Assembly (NCBI GenBank): GCA_016758965.1
Contig: JAEPRB010000024.1
Location: forward strand, 124,001 to 188,000
From: Circinella minor
Taxonomy: Eukaryota > Mucoromycota > Mucoromycetes > Mucorales > Lichtheimiaceae
Length of the DNA stretch: 64,000 nt
Direction: 5' to 3'
A program made the translations under genes and the position numbers. The notes beneath the pieces were generated by a model. It had not been told where the DNA came from and ran no database searches. It saw only the letters and a list, made by a program, of their open reading frames with translations. Below are positions 37,292-49,089 of the stretch, piece by piece. Numbering within the stretch: the stretch's first letter is position 1; each line of letters opens with the position of its first letter.

Positions 37292-38461
37292 TTATACGGC
37301 ATCCATATATGTACTAAAAATCTCGGTATCATTGATATCTTTCGTAGCTACTAGTGCTACCACTCGTGTATAATGTGTTAATGTATCTAATCCACTCCAA
37401 TAGATGTTTGGGATATATTGTCGTAATTCAGTGGGAAAACTTGTTGGTAAATCGATTTCGTGGTATCGTACTGAAATATGAGGAAGGAGTTCAATAATCA
37501 GAAGTCTTTTCATGAATTCAATATGTGGAAAAAAAAAAGAAGTTTCATAGTAAATTTACCATTAGAACGATAGTGTGTACGTGTTCCATTATTAACAAAT
37601 TGTCCTATTGCCAATGGATTTCTTTTTTTTTATATGGATTATTATCAATATTTTGTAAGACGTCATTTGAGTAAGTATGGAGTACAAAAAAAAGGGGAAT
37701 TACCTGGGATTTTCCGTTAACCATGTAACATCACTTGTTTGAATCGCTCCAGGCCAATTTTCCCGATGGTAAATTGATCTGTACATTCTAGCAGAAAGTC
37801 CTGTATAATACATTTCGCATATGATTAATTGGATAGATGCATATATAAAACAAACATGATAGTCATATAATAACTACTGCTACTACTACATACCAGTACT
37901 TTTTCCATCAACAAATAATCCATCATAACATTTCAGAACATAACTATTTGCTATACTTGCAAAAAACAAAGGTTCGAATGGTAAATAGACTGTTCCTGGA
38001 TATAAACATACAATTTGACCCGCTTGACATTGCCCACTCAAGAATACACCGGTTCCTATATAGTAATACATTGAACAAAGTTGATAAGCTAATACTTGTC
38101 GTGTCAAAAAGGAGGCGCACGCTTACCAGCTCCTTGAATTGAGGATACACATTTTTGTACCGAGAAACCAGCTTGGTGCATCAAATTTGTTGCTGGATCT
38201 TTTGACTCATGTATAATGCCAAAAAGTTTTTCTAATTGTGCTGGTCCGTCTATAGTCAATGGCATTACTGCTGATTCAGCAGGCGGTGATCGCATAGCTT
38301 TTCTCCATAGTTTGAATGATTGCAGAGGGTACCTAAGAACCAAAAAGAATAAAACCCGTGACAAAAAATAGACGACATAAAAAGTTATTTAGTATCAATC
38401 ACAGTTGAAGTTTGCAAGCTTTTTTCTCTTACAGTCGCCGTAAGTAGTTTTGTATGGTCAT
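37292..38461 (-). CDS. SETD9-like SET-domain protein
   Basis: About six exons on the minus strand, from the ATG at 38461-38459 (MTIQNYLRRLYPLQSFKLWR) to the TAA at 37294-37292. The order of motifs follows animal SETD9: GAGTGVFLSG, LYPGTVYLPFEPLFFASIAN, CYDGLFVDG, SDVTWLTENPRNPLAIGQFV, a NN pair where SET domains usually have NH, then FPTELRQYIPNIYWSG and VVALVATKDINDTEIFSTYM. SET domains transfer methyl groups from SAM to lysine; the altered NN and FSTY versions of the active-site motifs are characteristic of this poorly studied subfamily. Substrate unknown. The N-terminal 10-codon exon is inferred from splice sites and from resemblance of the join to the SETD9 start. Confidence 0.85.
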
Positions 38462-39514
38462 AACAACACATTTGTCGGTAAGAAAAAATACAGGCGGAGA
38501 AAAACTTACTGGTGTTATGTAAATTCAATTCGTAGAAAAAAACAGAAGGGGAATATAAGATACTATAATTTATTATAAATTGTGTTGGATTATTGAAAAT
38601 ATATGGTATAAAGAAACAAAGAAGAATTTGAAACTGGTTCAACTATGCTAGCATTAATAGAGAAATTAAGCACATAATAAAACTACAACGACATATGCGT
38701 TTTGAAAAAGCCTTTCTTGCTTTACGAGAACTGACAACAGTTTTTAACAATCGATGTGGAGTTCGTTCAAAAGATTACAGATATTTTACTTGATGGTTCC
38801 AATAATTTAACCGAGAGCAGGTTTGACGCCCAACTATTGAAGTTTGATCATAACAATCAATTTCATTTTAATAAAAACTATTTTTGTACCGCCAGGAATA
38901 CGTGACCGTTATCACTATTGTTTGCCGTGAATAAGACCATCAAGATAATGGAGAATTGCTACGGACATCCCACCATTATATTTTTTCAAAGGCACACAAC
39001 AATCTGATATAACTATATTGTATCCAACCATTTATACGCCATTTATACAGTTATTATCGTTATATAACTTAAAAATGTTTATGAAAATTTTATTAGGAGC
39101 TCAACTTTTTAGATAACAGTCAGTACTTCTTATCTTTTTCACTATATCATTATGCACACAAGTGTGAATTGTAGCCCCTACTATGAAGACAAGGCAAACA
39201 AGGAATAATGTATGTTACATATGAGTGGTCAAATAAGCGCTATTGGTGTTGATAATGTTATTACTATAACTTATATGGTCTAAGAACTTATTTGATAACT
39301 TTCTATTTGTGGGGTGTTCGTAGCAATTCCCTTAAGAATGTCACCATTAATAAAAGAATCAAGAACTTGGTCGGTTACGTAGAAGATTTTGAATCAGGCC
39401 AGTAAGCACTCGTAAAACAACGTTAACATGTGAAGGTTGATTTTCGTTTTGTCTTTGCCTTTGTCTTTAGGGTTTCTGCTTCTACCCGTCTCGGTGAGGA
39501 TGGCGGCAGCTTTC

Positions 39515-39850
39515 CATTGATCAATCAGTGAATGCTCCCAGGAAGAGAATGTGACAGTCATAGCTAAAAATTTGACCAAAAGGATTGTCAACAAGATCAA
39601 GAATGGTGATAGTCAATTTGGTGAAAAAAGTAAAGTTACATTTTTTGGGCTGTTATCAAGGATTTGGTTGATACATTGAGTAACCCAGTAACCATCAAGT
39701 GAAACAAGAATGACCCAGCCATTGGATGACTTACTAGAATCAATGGTACTGCTAATGTTAGTAATTGCATCGACAGCGAGAAATAAGCTTCTTGTAGAGG
39801 AACACGTTTAACTAACACAACAACTGAGACCGCAGTGAAACAAAAGTAAT
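39515..39850 (+). pseudogene. Degraded coding remnant, unknown
   Basis: Two frames carry protein-like sequence: ECSQEENVTVIAKNLTKRIV then, after a frame change near 39650, WAVIKDLVDTLSNPVTIK. The second frame has TGA codons after VTIK and after NKNDPAIG, and a TAA after NCIDSEK. Tryptophan would fit at both TGA positions, which suggests G-to-A decay. The family is not recognised; a secreted or surface protein is possible from N-T/S sites. Low certainty. Confidence 0.3.
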
Positions 39851-40375
39851 CGAGGCACTGTAACAAAACCGATGCTCAATGTAATAAAGTTGAATATCTA
39901 ATAAATAGAAGGAAAAAAAGTAAAAACATAAACAAAGAAGAAATAAAGATCTTGCTAGAAAAGAATGGACTAACATTACGTACTAAAAAAAAGCTTAGAA
40001 AAGTACGTAGAAGAATATACGTATAAATAAATGTCTTGTTGCAAAAACTCATCGTTTATATGTTCTTTTCTTCTTTGCAAATATGGATCATTCATTATAA
40101 TTGAGAAATTATTTGTGTATTTATTATGTAGGAAGACTAAACGACTTTCGTCTATAGACGTGTAGTCGCTTTCTTGTGGTATAGTCAACAAAGGGATAAG
40201 AAAAATATTATAATGAATTTTACGTAAGAGATTTGATACCATAACCAAAAAAACCTTTATGGAATAAAAGTTTGGTTTGAGTAGCTGGGGAGAAAGTAGT
40301 TAATGTTTAACCATACGTGGGTGGTATTAAATAATAAGATAGTGTAAGGAATGATTGAGTAGTTAATTACTATAG

Positions 40376-40402
40376 ATCAGTGTATTATTATAATACACTG
40401 AT
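40376..40402. repeat. Perfect 13 bp inverted repeat (palindrome)
   Basis: Arms ATCAGTGTATTAT and ATAATACACTGAT are exact reverse complements separated by a single T, giving a 27 bp hairpin. Symmetry does not extend further on either side. Function unknown. Confidence 0.9.
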
Positions 40403-41285
40403 TCCATAAGTTTTTCTTATTTGGGTTTACGTATTGCTGGTGAGTAATTGATTAAAAAGAATGCATTGGATGTAATATGCAATAAACATCTCAAAGAACT
40501 TGGATGCGTATTTTATGTAAGGCTTATTGGTACTACTATGGCTACTATGTAATACTGTGTATACTCTTTATTGTAAACATGAATGCTTCTCTTCGTTTAA
40601 GAATTTTTTAATTAGAGGGAAAAACAATGTAGGTACTATTGTTTCAAGTACTATACAACGTTGCTCTCAAGTAGAAATTATATGTCTACGTATCGTATAA
40701 TGGTGATTTTATTTTATACCTATATAATAAAAAATAAAGATGACACAAAATTCATTTATTTATTTTCTTCTTTTGCCTTTTCTGGGATGTCAGCCAATGT
40801 AACGTTGCTTTATATATAAATATTTAGTTATTTTTCTCTTTCTCACAGTATAAAAACTACAGTAGGTACTAAATAATACGTTACTAGCTTTTTTTATACA
40901 ACATTATGACTGATTATTTTTGAAACACCTTAATAGTATAATGATTGTTGATGTAGCTATCAAAATTATATAATTCTTCTGGAAGCAAGTAGTATACGTA
41001 GCTAATATATATAAATTACTATTCAAATATATAAATGTTAAAACAATAATAAAGCATATTAATTAATGTAATAGTATATAGCGAATAATATAGCGAATAT
41101 TTTTCTTTATTAGAATAGTAGCAGAATAATATGACAAATCGAACAAAAAATCGTGAAAAATGGTATTTTAGAAGAGGAAAGATAGAACTACAGATACGCC
41201 TTTCTTTTTAAATTGCATTCGGTGTACGTATGTATTAAATATTGTAATTTAAAAGAGTGTCTGCTGAAATATTGTACATATTTAT

Positions 41286-41993
41286 TTAGATCAAAGAACC
41301 TTGCTTGGCGAGGACGGACAAGATTTGTTCACAATCAATTTTAAGGCCGGTAAGAGTCTTGCAGACGGTAGCCTTGGTTTCACCGGTGAGGTCCTTGACG
41401 ACGGGTTCGACATTCAAATCAACGAGGGTTTGACCAACAAGAGCTTTAACTTGATTCAAAGACAAACCACTGGGAGCAAGGATTTGTCCGACGGTACTAT
41501 CGACGGTGCCAAGGGTACCAGAAACGACATCTTCACGCGCAACTAGACCATCGAGAAGAGAAGGAGTGATTTGACCAACAGGAAGGCTCTTAACCAAACC
41601 TTGAACAGTGACAAGAACGCTATCAACATTAACAGTTTGACCCTTATCATTGAGGATAGTAGTAGCTTTGGTAACCAAAACAGTAAGGCTGTTCAAGTCG
41701 AGAATACGGTCGTTAATGCTGAGAAGGTTATCAACGGTGCTGTCAACGAGACCAAGGACGGTGGCAGTCAAACCATTCAAGAGGGACAAATCGCAAGTTT
41801 TGGCACCATTGTCAACAATTTGAGTGAGACATTGGGTAAGTTGAGAGGTGTTGAGAGGAATAGGAGAAGAAGAGATAACACCGCCTGTAACATTGTCAAC
41901 AAGTTGCTTGGCACCTTCGGTACCAACGGGAGCAGCGTGAACGGTGGCAACAGCCATGAGGGCAGCGATGGTGGACAAAGTGAAAAAACGCAT
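41286..41993 (-). CDS. Secreted protein with internal repeats, four cysteines
   Basis: Single-exon gene of 235 residues with a strong signal peptide (MRFFTLSTIAALMAVATVHA, cut before APVG). The mature protein is hydrophobic-helical, poor in aromatics, rich in Val, Leu, Thr, Ser and Asp. It repeats a motif of the form G-x-V-D-S-T-V-x-x-L/I-L (GLVDSTVDNLL and LGTVDSTVGQIL). It contains only four cysteines (QCL, TCDL, VCKT, DCEQ), pairing likely two by two. It ends without a GPI signal. Base composition is clearly more GC-rich than its surroundings, and codon use is like that of highly expressed genes. A TATA box lies about 120 bp upstream. Not recognised as a known family; an abundant wall or surface protein is the likeliest role. 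Confidence 0.88.
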   Translation of the reverse strand: MRFFTLSTIAALMAVATVHAAPVGTEGAKQLVDNVTGGVISSSPIPLNTSQLTQCLTQIVDNGAKTCDLSLLNGLTATVLGLVDSTVDNLLSINDRILDLNSLTVLVTKATTILNDKGQTVNVDSVLVTVQGLVKSLPVGQITPSLLDGLVAREDVVSGTLGTVDSTVGQILAPSGLSLNQVKALVGQTLVDLNVEPVVKDLTGETKATVCKTLTGLKIDCEQILSVLAKQGSLI

Positions 41994-44900
41994 TTTGATT
42001 ATATTGGTTAAAAGAGTTTGTAAGAGAAGGTTCTTTGAAAGAAAGGAATGGACAAAGGAGTTTGTTGGTTACTAGATAAAGAAAAAAGGTCTTTAACGAA
42101 TTCTTTGTGCCTTTTTATATGTATTTTCTTGAAGAAATCTTTAGGCGCCAGCATTGAATCCTCTTCTTCTTTTTTCCATGATCTAGTATTTCTAAATACT
42201 CAGTAAATGGTCTTACTGTATTAATTACTCTTGTAACTTATTCGTGCGGAGGTTAATCCCATCCCCAAAGCAAAGGGGTAAAATGCATGCAATAATAACA
42301 CCTAAACCCCTTATCGGTCTATCCCGCGTTTGAAAAACTTAAACTTCTATCCAAATCCGCCATAACAAGAAGCGAAGCAACGTGTTTGATATTTACTTTT
42401 GTTAATTAGCTCAATACCAATTTTATGTCAGCAGTGTATAATTTTCTGACAACTATCAGTAGAAATTGATCTTATTTACAACGAATATATATTAAGCGCT
42501 ATTACAAAGATTATAATAAATATTATGATATACGACTACGAATATTTTTATCTTTATCTTTATTTTTTGAGACCTGCACTTCATTAAACTCTACAAGGTG
42601 TTTAAATGCAGATCTGAACAAAAAGCTAATAATGATATGCAGTACCCTAGTGAGCTTAATATTTCTTGTGCGCACAGAAATAAACTTTTTTTTTACTACG
42701 TACTACCTTCCTACTATGAGTCCATAGAGTAATATTATTTCTTTATTACGAACATATGCACTACGTACTATCTTTGCTGCACGTTTTTTTTTTAGTTCCG
42801 TCTTTGTAAAAATTTAAGATGATATTTTACCCCATCAATAAAATATTTTAATATAAAATAATATTAAAAAAGAACCACAGCTCTGGTAACAGCATTATGT
42901 ACGTATCACAAAAGCCTCGGATCAGGTAGTTCCATAAAAGTCTAGTAAGTATGAGCAAAATAAATTATTACTCTCGAAGGCATAGTTGATTTCCGATCAC
43001 CGAATCCCTTGATGTGAAGTTGCATGGTGCCCACATTTTACTAATTTCCGCTTTATACAGCTAAAAGGGCGTAAAATGTGAAAACAGAATCCGTATCTCT
43101 ACTTCTGCTTCTGAAAGTGTCTTTTTGTTTATCGTACGTAGCATACAAAATAACAACTCCGTTCTCTGTATAAAAAAGCTATCCCGACTAAAGAACATAA
43201 TGATTATCGCGGCCTAGGCCACAAAAGAAAAGGGTATGTTTTGAAGTCCACGCACCTTTCATTCAATTTATCCTACCACAAAAAGTACTCAAGCTATTTA
43301 CTATATTTGCGTGCTTTATAGATATAAGCAGCATCAAGATAATTCGATATAAGTACGAAGCTATTTCTCATGTTGTCTATTCGTATTATATATCAAATTA
43401 AGCTTGATAACGATACAATTATTTAATTCATTACATATTATTAAGAAAACAAATGCTTTTCTTTATTGAATCGCCGCTACATGCCTATTTTCCAAATAAA
43501 TATATTTTAAGCGAATGCGATGGAGTAAAGAGATCAACGGGCATTGTGTAACCTACATGAAAGAACCCCTTTTTTCATTAAATTTCATTACCAGCAGGTT
43601 CCCCAGCAAAACCATTTTTGATTAATTTTCCCCAACCAGTTCTTTTTCTTCTACTAGAAAACGTGTCATGTAACATAATCATTGGACATAATTGGGATTC
43701 GTCAGGTTTGATTTGCTTTAATTTCATTTGTGTAATCGATGATGACATTATAATTTATATTTTGTTTCTCATCCTCTTGGTACCACAACTAGCCACAACA
43801 TAATTATTATATATTTTGAACAGGCAGCGATCAACTAGAGCTGCAGACGACCGCATTGATCTTATCGAGCTGCAGCATCATATCTTAAACATCCGACAAT
43901 ATTCTAGTATAAACAAAAATATATCCATTGTAGATGTCAAAGGCGTGCAATATATTAGCTATTTGTTAACTGGACGAGAAGATCATTGAATGAAAATAAA
44001 TCTCAAAAAATTAATAATATGTTATAATGCTATTTCGAGAAAGCAACAAAAAAGCATCTTACTTTCACCAAGATGTTGGACAATATTTTACATATTATAG
44101 CTTCTATCTTTATGTTTCAAAACGGGATTATAATTTTTTTTTAAATTATGACACCTTTATATATATATGTAGATTATTATTTTTTCATTTAATTGGTTGT
44201 TCTTTGACTTTTTTAGAATATCTTATTTATGTATTATCATACAGTTTTACATAAAAACGTGATAAGAATATGTCGTTCGCAATCAATTGTGGATATGTAT
44301 GACTAAATTCAATTTGCTACGTATATTCCACATCATACGTAACTATTTTTTTCAAGCATTTTTATCAACCCTAATCACACTTATATATACATAACCATTT
44401 GATAAATCCATATTATAACAGCGGTATTCATTCTTGGAAACCGTATAAATAATGACATGGCTTAATTTGGAGCAATATATTCTTGCAAAATAATACTATT
44501 AATGGTTTCAGACTACTAGCACATAAGTGTATAAACTTCTGCGAAGGGCTTAGTATTATCATACAGGCGATTAATCTTAATATCAAAAAAAGAGCAAACA
44601 CACATCCAGGTATAATTCCAATATAATACTAGTGCGGTATGTAATACACATATATCATTTATCCATAATACGTATGTACTAAACTTTTTTTTACAATACC
44701 CGGCCGTTATTACTGGAAAACAGATTTTCCATTCTATACTTCCAAAAAAATAAGATATGAAAATATATTCATTTTGTTTGAATCCAATAATTGTTTATAG
44801 CCAATTATCGCTAAAGAAAATTATTAATGTTTTCTTTATCATCAATTAAATATGTAGTAGGTGTAAGATATTTGGCTATTTTGATAAAAGTGGAAAATAA

Positions 44901-46951
44901 AAATAGGCAAGGTAAAAATCATTGGAGCTTTTATAATATACCTTTGATAAAATTCAGAAATTAGAATATAGTTTTTTTTTTATTTTTATTTTTCTTTTTA
45001 CAACGATCTTTACGACGATGTATTTATATAGTAATAGGTAACATTTCTCATTGTTTTTGTTTAAAAAAAACGTCATGCTGGTCGACCTTCTTCCTTTGTT
45101 TTAACCAACATACAACGATCATTTGCCTTTCTCATCTATTGAAATCATGTTTCAAATATGGCGAAATATTTTTTCACAGTAGTAGTCGGACAGCATCAGA
45201 AAATGTCTACATAATTTATCAGATACTATCGAACATTACCGAACGATACGTAAAAACTTTGATTTTATCATTCTTTAAGAACAAGTATAGCTATACTACA
45301 GCTGTTTTTACAATACTCTTAAAGCCACATCTATCCCCGAATCACGGATCATGACAATGAAACATCCTGCCCTAAAACTTGTGGGTCGCACAGCACTCTG
45401 TACATTTCAAGAATTTACAAAAGGCACCAGTCAAGTAAATCCAAGGAAATAATTCAAGTCCAAAAAATTGTCTTTGACGTTAACGAAATATCAAAATCTA
45501 GAGCGTGGTATTTCGTCCAGGCTCTCGGGAAAACAAGTGCTAAAGAATGTCGTAATACACCAAAAAATATGAGAAAAAGCATTATTCTTCCCAAAGTGAT
45601 TGATGTGTGTGTGATAGAAGAGAGAGAGAGAGAGATATTTACGCAAAAGTCATTATACATATATACTGTTTAACACACAAAAGATGCACAATATGTTAAA
45701 ATGATGGCAACATATCGTGCATCTGTCGAAGTATAATGTGCGATGTAGTTCATCATAAAAAATTACAAGATTCAGTCATCTTGCGCACAAAAAAAAAATA
45801 TTATTGGATGATGCGTCGCGTTAGTAATTAGAGCTGTAATAAATTCCGCTTTATGAGAATATTTTTATCACGTTAGTTATATCCATACCAAATAAATTAA
45901 TCAACTTGAATATTGTCTTTTATTATCAAATAAAGTTGTGAAAAACAGGCGTACGTAACATTGTTTTTCATGCGCGGTTGATTTTAATGGACTGATGTTG
46001 TCAAAGAATTATTATAATGTCATGAAGAGTTTATTAACGAATATTAAAAATAAAATCAGATTACAAATGTTGGGTATTGTTCTATTATGTTACGTAATTT
46101 GCCTAATGATTCGTATTACCTGCATCCTTTGCCTTACGTACTGAAAGTGTGTATACTTAATTTCTTTCGTGCGCAAGTTAATGGTAAATTTTCAATGCAG
46201 TGGTAGTTTGACGTTATATATTTGTGGTGGTGTGTAACATATTAGTGGTAAGTATCAAGGGTATCATTAAGAAAGGCTATTAAAGTTTATCAAATTAATT
46301 TTGATGTTACTCTTTATTCTGATATTGGCCCATTTAAATATAGGAGCAGTTGTAATTATATTTATGACACCCTTTTTTCAATATTGAAGTAGTACATGTA
46401 TGGAGTAACGAGCTAATATCGGAGTGAAGGGGTATGAATCCTAATAACAACGTCATGCATATAGAAGCTTTCACTTGAAAGCAACGTCTCCCAAATTATG
46501 CGAAATAAATCAATAGCAACTAAGTCAATGCATAATGATTATAAAGAGTTTCAGTAAATATATATAGTGAGCGCACCTTGGCCGACGACGAATCAGAGCA
46601 CATATATTTTTCTTATATAAATAATATTATCATTAATTTAGTAATAATTAATGAATTAATAATCCATAAGTTGTTTATAATATCTTTTAATGTTCTTTAT
46701 GAAATCTGATTTTGATTGATAACTAAACTAACTAAGTTTTCCGGGTTTAATTCATCTAATTAATATTTTTATACTTTGAATCAGATTATATTTATTAGTG
46801 CTATAAGCATTAACACTAATGTCACATCCAGGCATTCTGCCGGTGAAAATAATAATAATATCGGAGGTTAAATACGGTTGAAATATTTTGCCAGATTAGT
46901 AAAGAAAGCATTTTCTTTTTTTTTCTTTGAAATCTCCATTCTTTCTACAAA
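41994..46951. other. Large gene-poor AT-rich region
   Basis: Nearly 5 kb with no supported gene, apart from the promoter of the secreted-protein gene at its left end. One exon-like frame at 43826-43986 (RQRSTRAADDRIDLIELQHH onward, 50-odd codons after an AACAG acceptor) is the best coding candidate but has no partner exon. Another 71-codon frame at 45139-45354 lacks support. A GA-repeat lies at 45618-45636. No tRNA or rRNA was recognised. Confidence 0.45.
42111..42120 (-). promoter_or_regulatory. TATA box of the secreted-protein gene
   Basis: On the minus strand the sequence reads ATATAAAAAG, a near-consensus TATA element about 120 bp before the ATG at 41993. It is followed by a T/C-rich leader, fitting an inducible, strongly expressed gene. 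Confidence 0.6.
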
Positions 46952-48847
46952 ATGCCAAACCGAATACCTCCAGAAGGTTATTATACCAGCTTTAAAACAT
47001 CATTTCAAAGAATAAAATGAAAATATCGCTGACCAAATACTTATATAGAACAAGCTGTATTAGAACAGCTATTAAGCGTAAAGAATCGTCTGACCGCGCT
47101 GAAACGAGATCGGTCAAGCTACCTTCGAACACAAGATATCGTACCCCTAAAAGAGGAAGTCGATCAGCAAGTGGAAAAATTAAACGAGATACGTGGTAAT
47201 GAATTATTCTCAGAAGATCATCCAACGAATCGGACAGACGATGTACTTGACGAAGTATGTCAGTTGCTAAGTTTATCATTTTTATGCTTGGGCAAAACCA
47301 GAGAAAGTAAGTTTTTCCATTTGTTTATTTATTTTACGAGAAGGGTATTTGTCATCGAGTTAATAGTAACATGAGCTTTTGTTTGTTATTTTTATAATAT
47401 ATGTACATAGCTCCAGCTGTATATTCACAGGTCATTGCTATCAAGGTAAAATTATATAATTCAATAAAATGCATAATTTCTGAGATATGACGAGGGTAAT
47501 CTAAAAACAGATATACTTTTTTTCTATCAGCAATGTTTTGACAGATTAGAAGAATTTGGCATTTATGCTGAAGAATTCTTGGAGCCTTATGAGAAAAAAC
47601 TAAAAGAAATTGAACATATTATGGAAGTCGATCAACGAGATCAAGTGATTTCTGATATTGCCATGAAGTTCGTCAGAGTCAAATTTATGCAATGTCGTAA
47701 GTTGATTTTACCCTATATGTATTTATTTCAGCTTCTTCCCCCCCCCCTTTATTTTAGTATCTTGGATACTAAACAGCTTTGGTTCAAATTATTTTAGAAC
47801 GGATCTATCGAAACCTTTTGGATACAATTCATGAAGTTTCTCCTGAACTGTAAGTGCTTTGTGTGTATGTGCCGTATGCCCTTTTTTAAGTTTGTTGTCG
47901 CTGTTAGGTAACTAAACTAATTACATTACTAAATAGTGTACCAGTTCGTAATCAACTATTACGAATTCGACGACATTTGGTATCAATTGCATGTAGAAGA
48001 TCATTCAAAGAATCAGACCTCGTTTCAGCTCAACAAGAACTGAACGAAATTGACCAAAAGCGAGTAGACGGTAAATTCTTGGGTAAAGATGGTGTCAGCA
48101 TTCCTCCAGGTCAAGCTGTCGTTGTCGGCCTTCTGGAACAAATTTATGCATATGCACATGATCTTGTTATCGTGGCAAGCAGTGATTTTTCCCCTGCGTT
48201 GCAAACCATCCGGGAACGGCTCATTGAAGTCAAGTCTCATCTTGAACGTTTAGAACTTACACATAAATGGACTTTACGTCAAACCGACTTGTTTACCTAT
48301 CAACATCAACTTCACGATATTCTTAGTATGAGAAACTCAGACGATGAAAGTCCTAATTATGGCAAGTTTACAGATGAAAGCGGTAACGCACCAGAAGGCC
48401 AAACAGTATTATTGTTCTTGCTGCAGAAGTGTTATCGTATGATTCTTATATTATTAAACGAAAGTCTTCCTGTATCAGAAGCATTACAACCCATTTACAA
48501 CCAACTCTCGACTGTTCGCCAATGTCTGCTTGCAGTTAGAAATACGGGTGCACCTTGTTCGGCCGAAGAGCTATATCCGTAAGTTCATATTTCGAGTGGT
48601 TGGTTGGTGTTGTTGTGTGCGAGTAAAATAATTCATGAAAAAATAACTATACCAAATGATATTTATTTTTATGATTAGATATCAAATGAAGTTAACGAGT
48701 ATCGACAATCTGCGACGGGATGGAAATTTCCACGATGATGAGGGACATATTCCGGAAGGACAAGCAATGTGCGTTTCAACATTGGAAGAATGCTATTGTC
48801 TATTGGATGAACTTCGTGATCAAAACCAAGGCAGTGAAAGCGCATAA
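46952..48847 (+). CDS. DUF2408 family protein
   Basis: Seven exons: 46952-46976, 47049-47306, 47411-47445, 47531-47696, 47798-47849, 47937-48578 and 48679-48847. The protein starts MPNRIPPEEQAVLEQLLSVK. Its C-terminal half holds the repeated DUF2408 unit: G-K/N-F-x(4-6)-G-x(1-3)-I/A-P-x-G-Q-A/T-V followed by a helix. It occurs as DGVSIPPGQAVVVGLLEQIY, SGNAPEGQTVLLFLLQKCYR and EGHIPEGQAMCVSTLEECYC. This fungal family has no known activity. The first donor is GTTATT, not GTAAGT, but the 72 nt intron has a good CTGAC branch sequence and restores the frame to the helical N-terminus. Confidence 0.85.
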
Positions 48848-49089
48848 CTAGCAACTTTTCTACTTATAATTATCCAGAACCCTTTATAATCAATATTATA
48901 CTTTTAATGTACAATAGCAAAAATCCAAAACATCTTATTAAAACATTACTTCAATAAGCACACAATTAGATATGATGATGAATTGATGGGTATTTCTTGT
49001 TTTTTTATAATAATTTTGAGTGGACGCTACATAAAAAGAGGGTAGGATGAAAAAAAAGGCTGATTTGTTATGAATATAATTTTTTTTCT

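Larger units (their letters stand above)
38462..41285. other. Gene-poor AT-rich region with possible coding remnants
   Basis: No intact gene found. Protein-like but broken stretches occur at about 38695-38793 (one 30-odd-codon frame, RFEKAFLALRELTTVFNNRC) and 39515-39850. In the latter, a frame change and two TGA codons interrupt a sequence containing LSNPVTIK and RINGTANVSNCIDS. A 27 bp perfect palindrome lies at 40376-40402. The rest is AT-rich with frequent TACGTA-like words. Confidence 0.4.

Noticed and set aside
41571..42011. Long plus-strand frame of 146 codons
   Set aside because: It is the antisense shadow of the secreted-protein gene, which has a signal peptide and promoter in the other direction.
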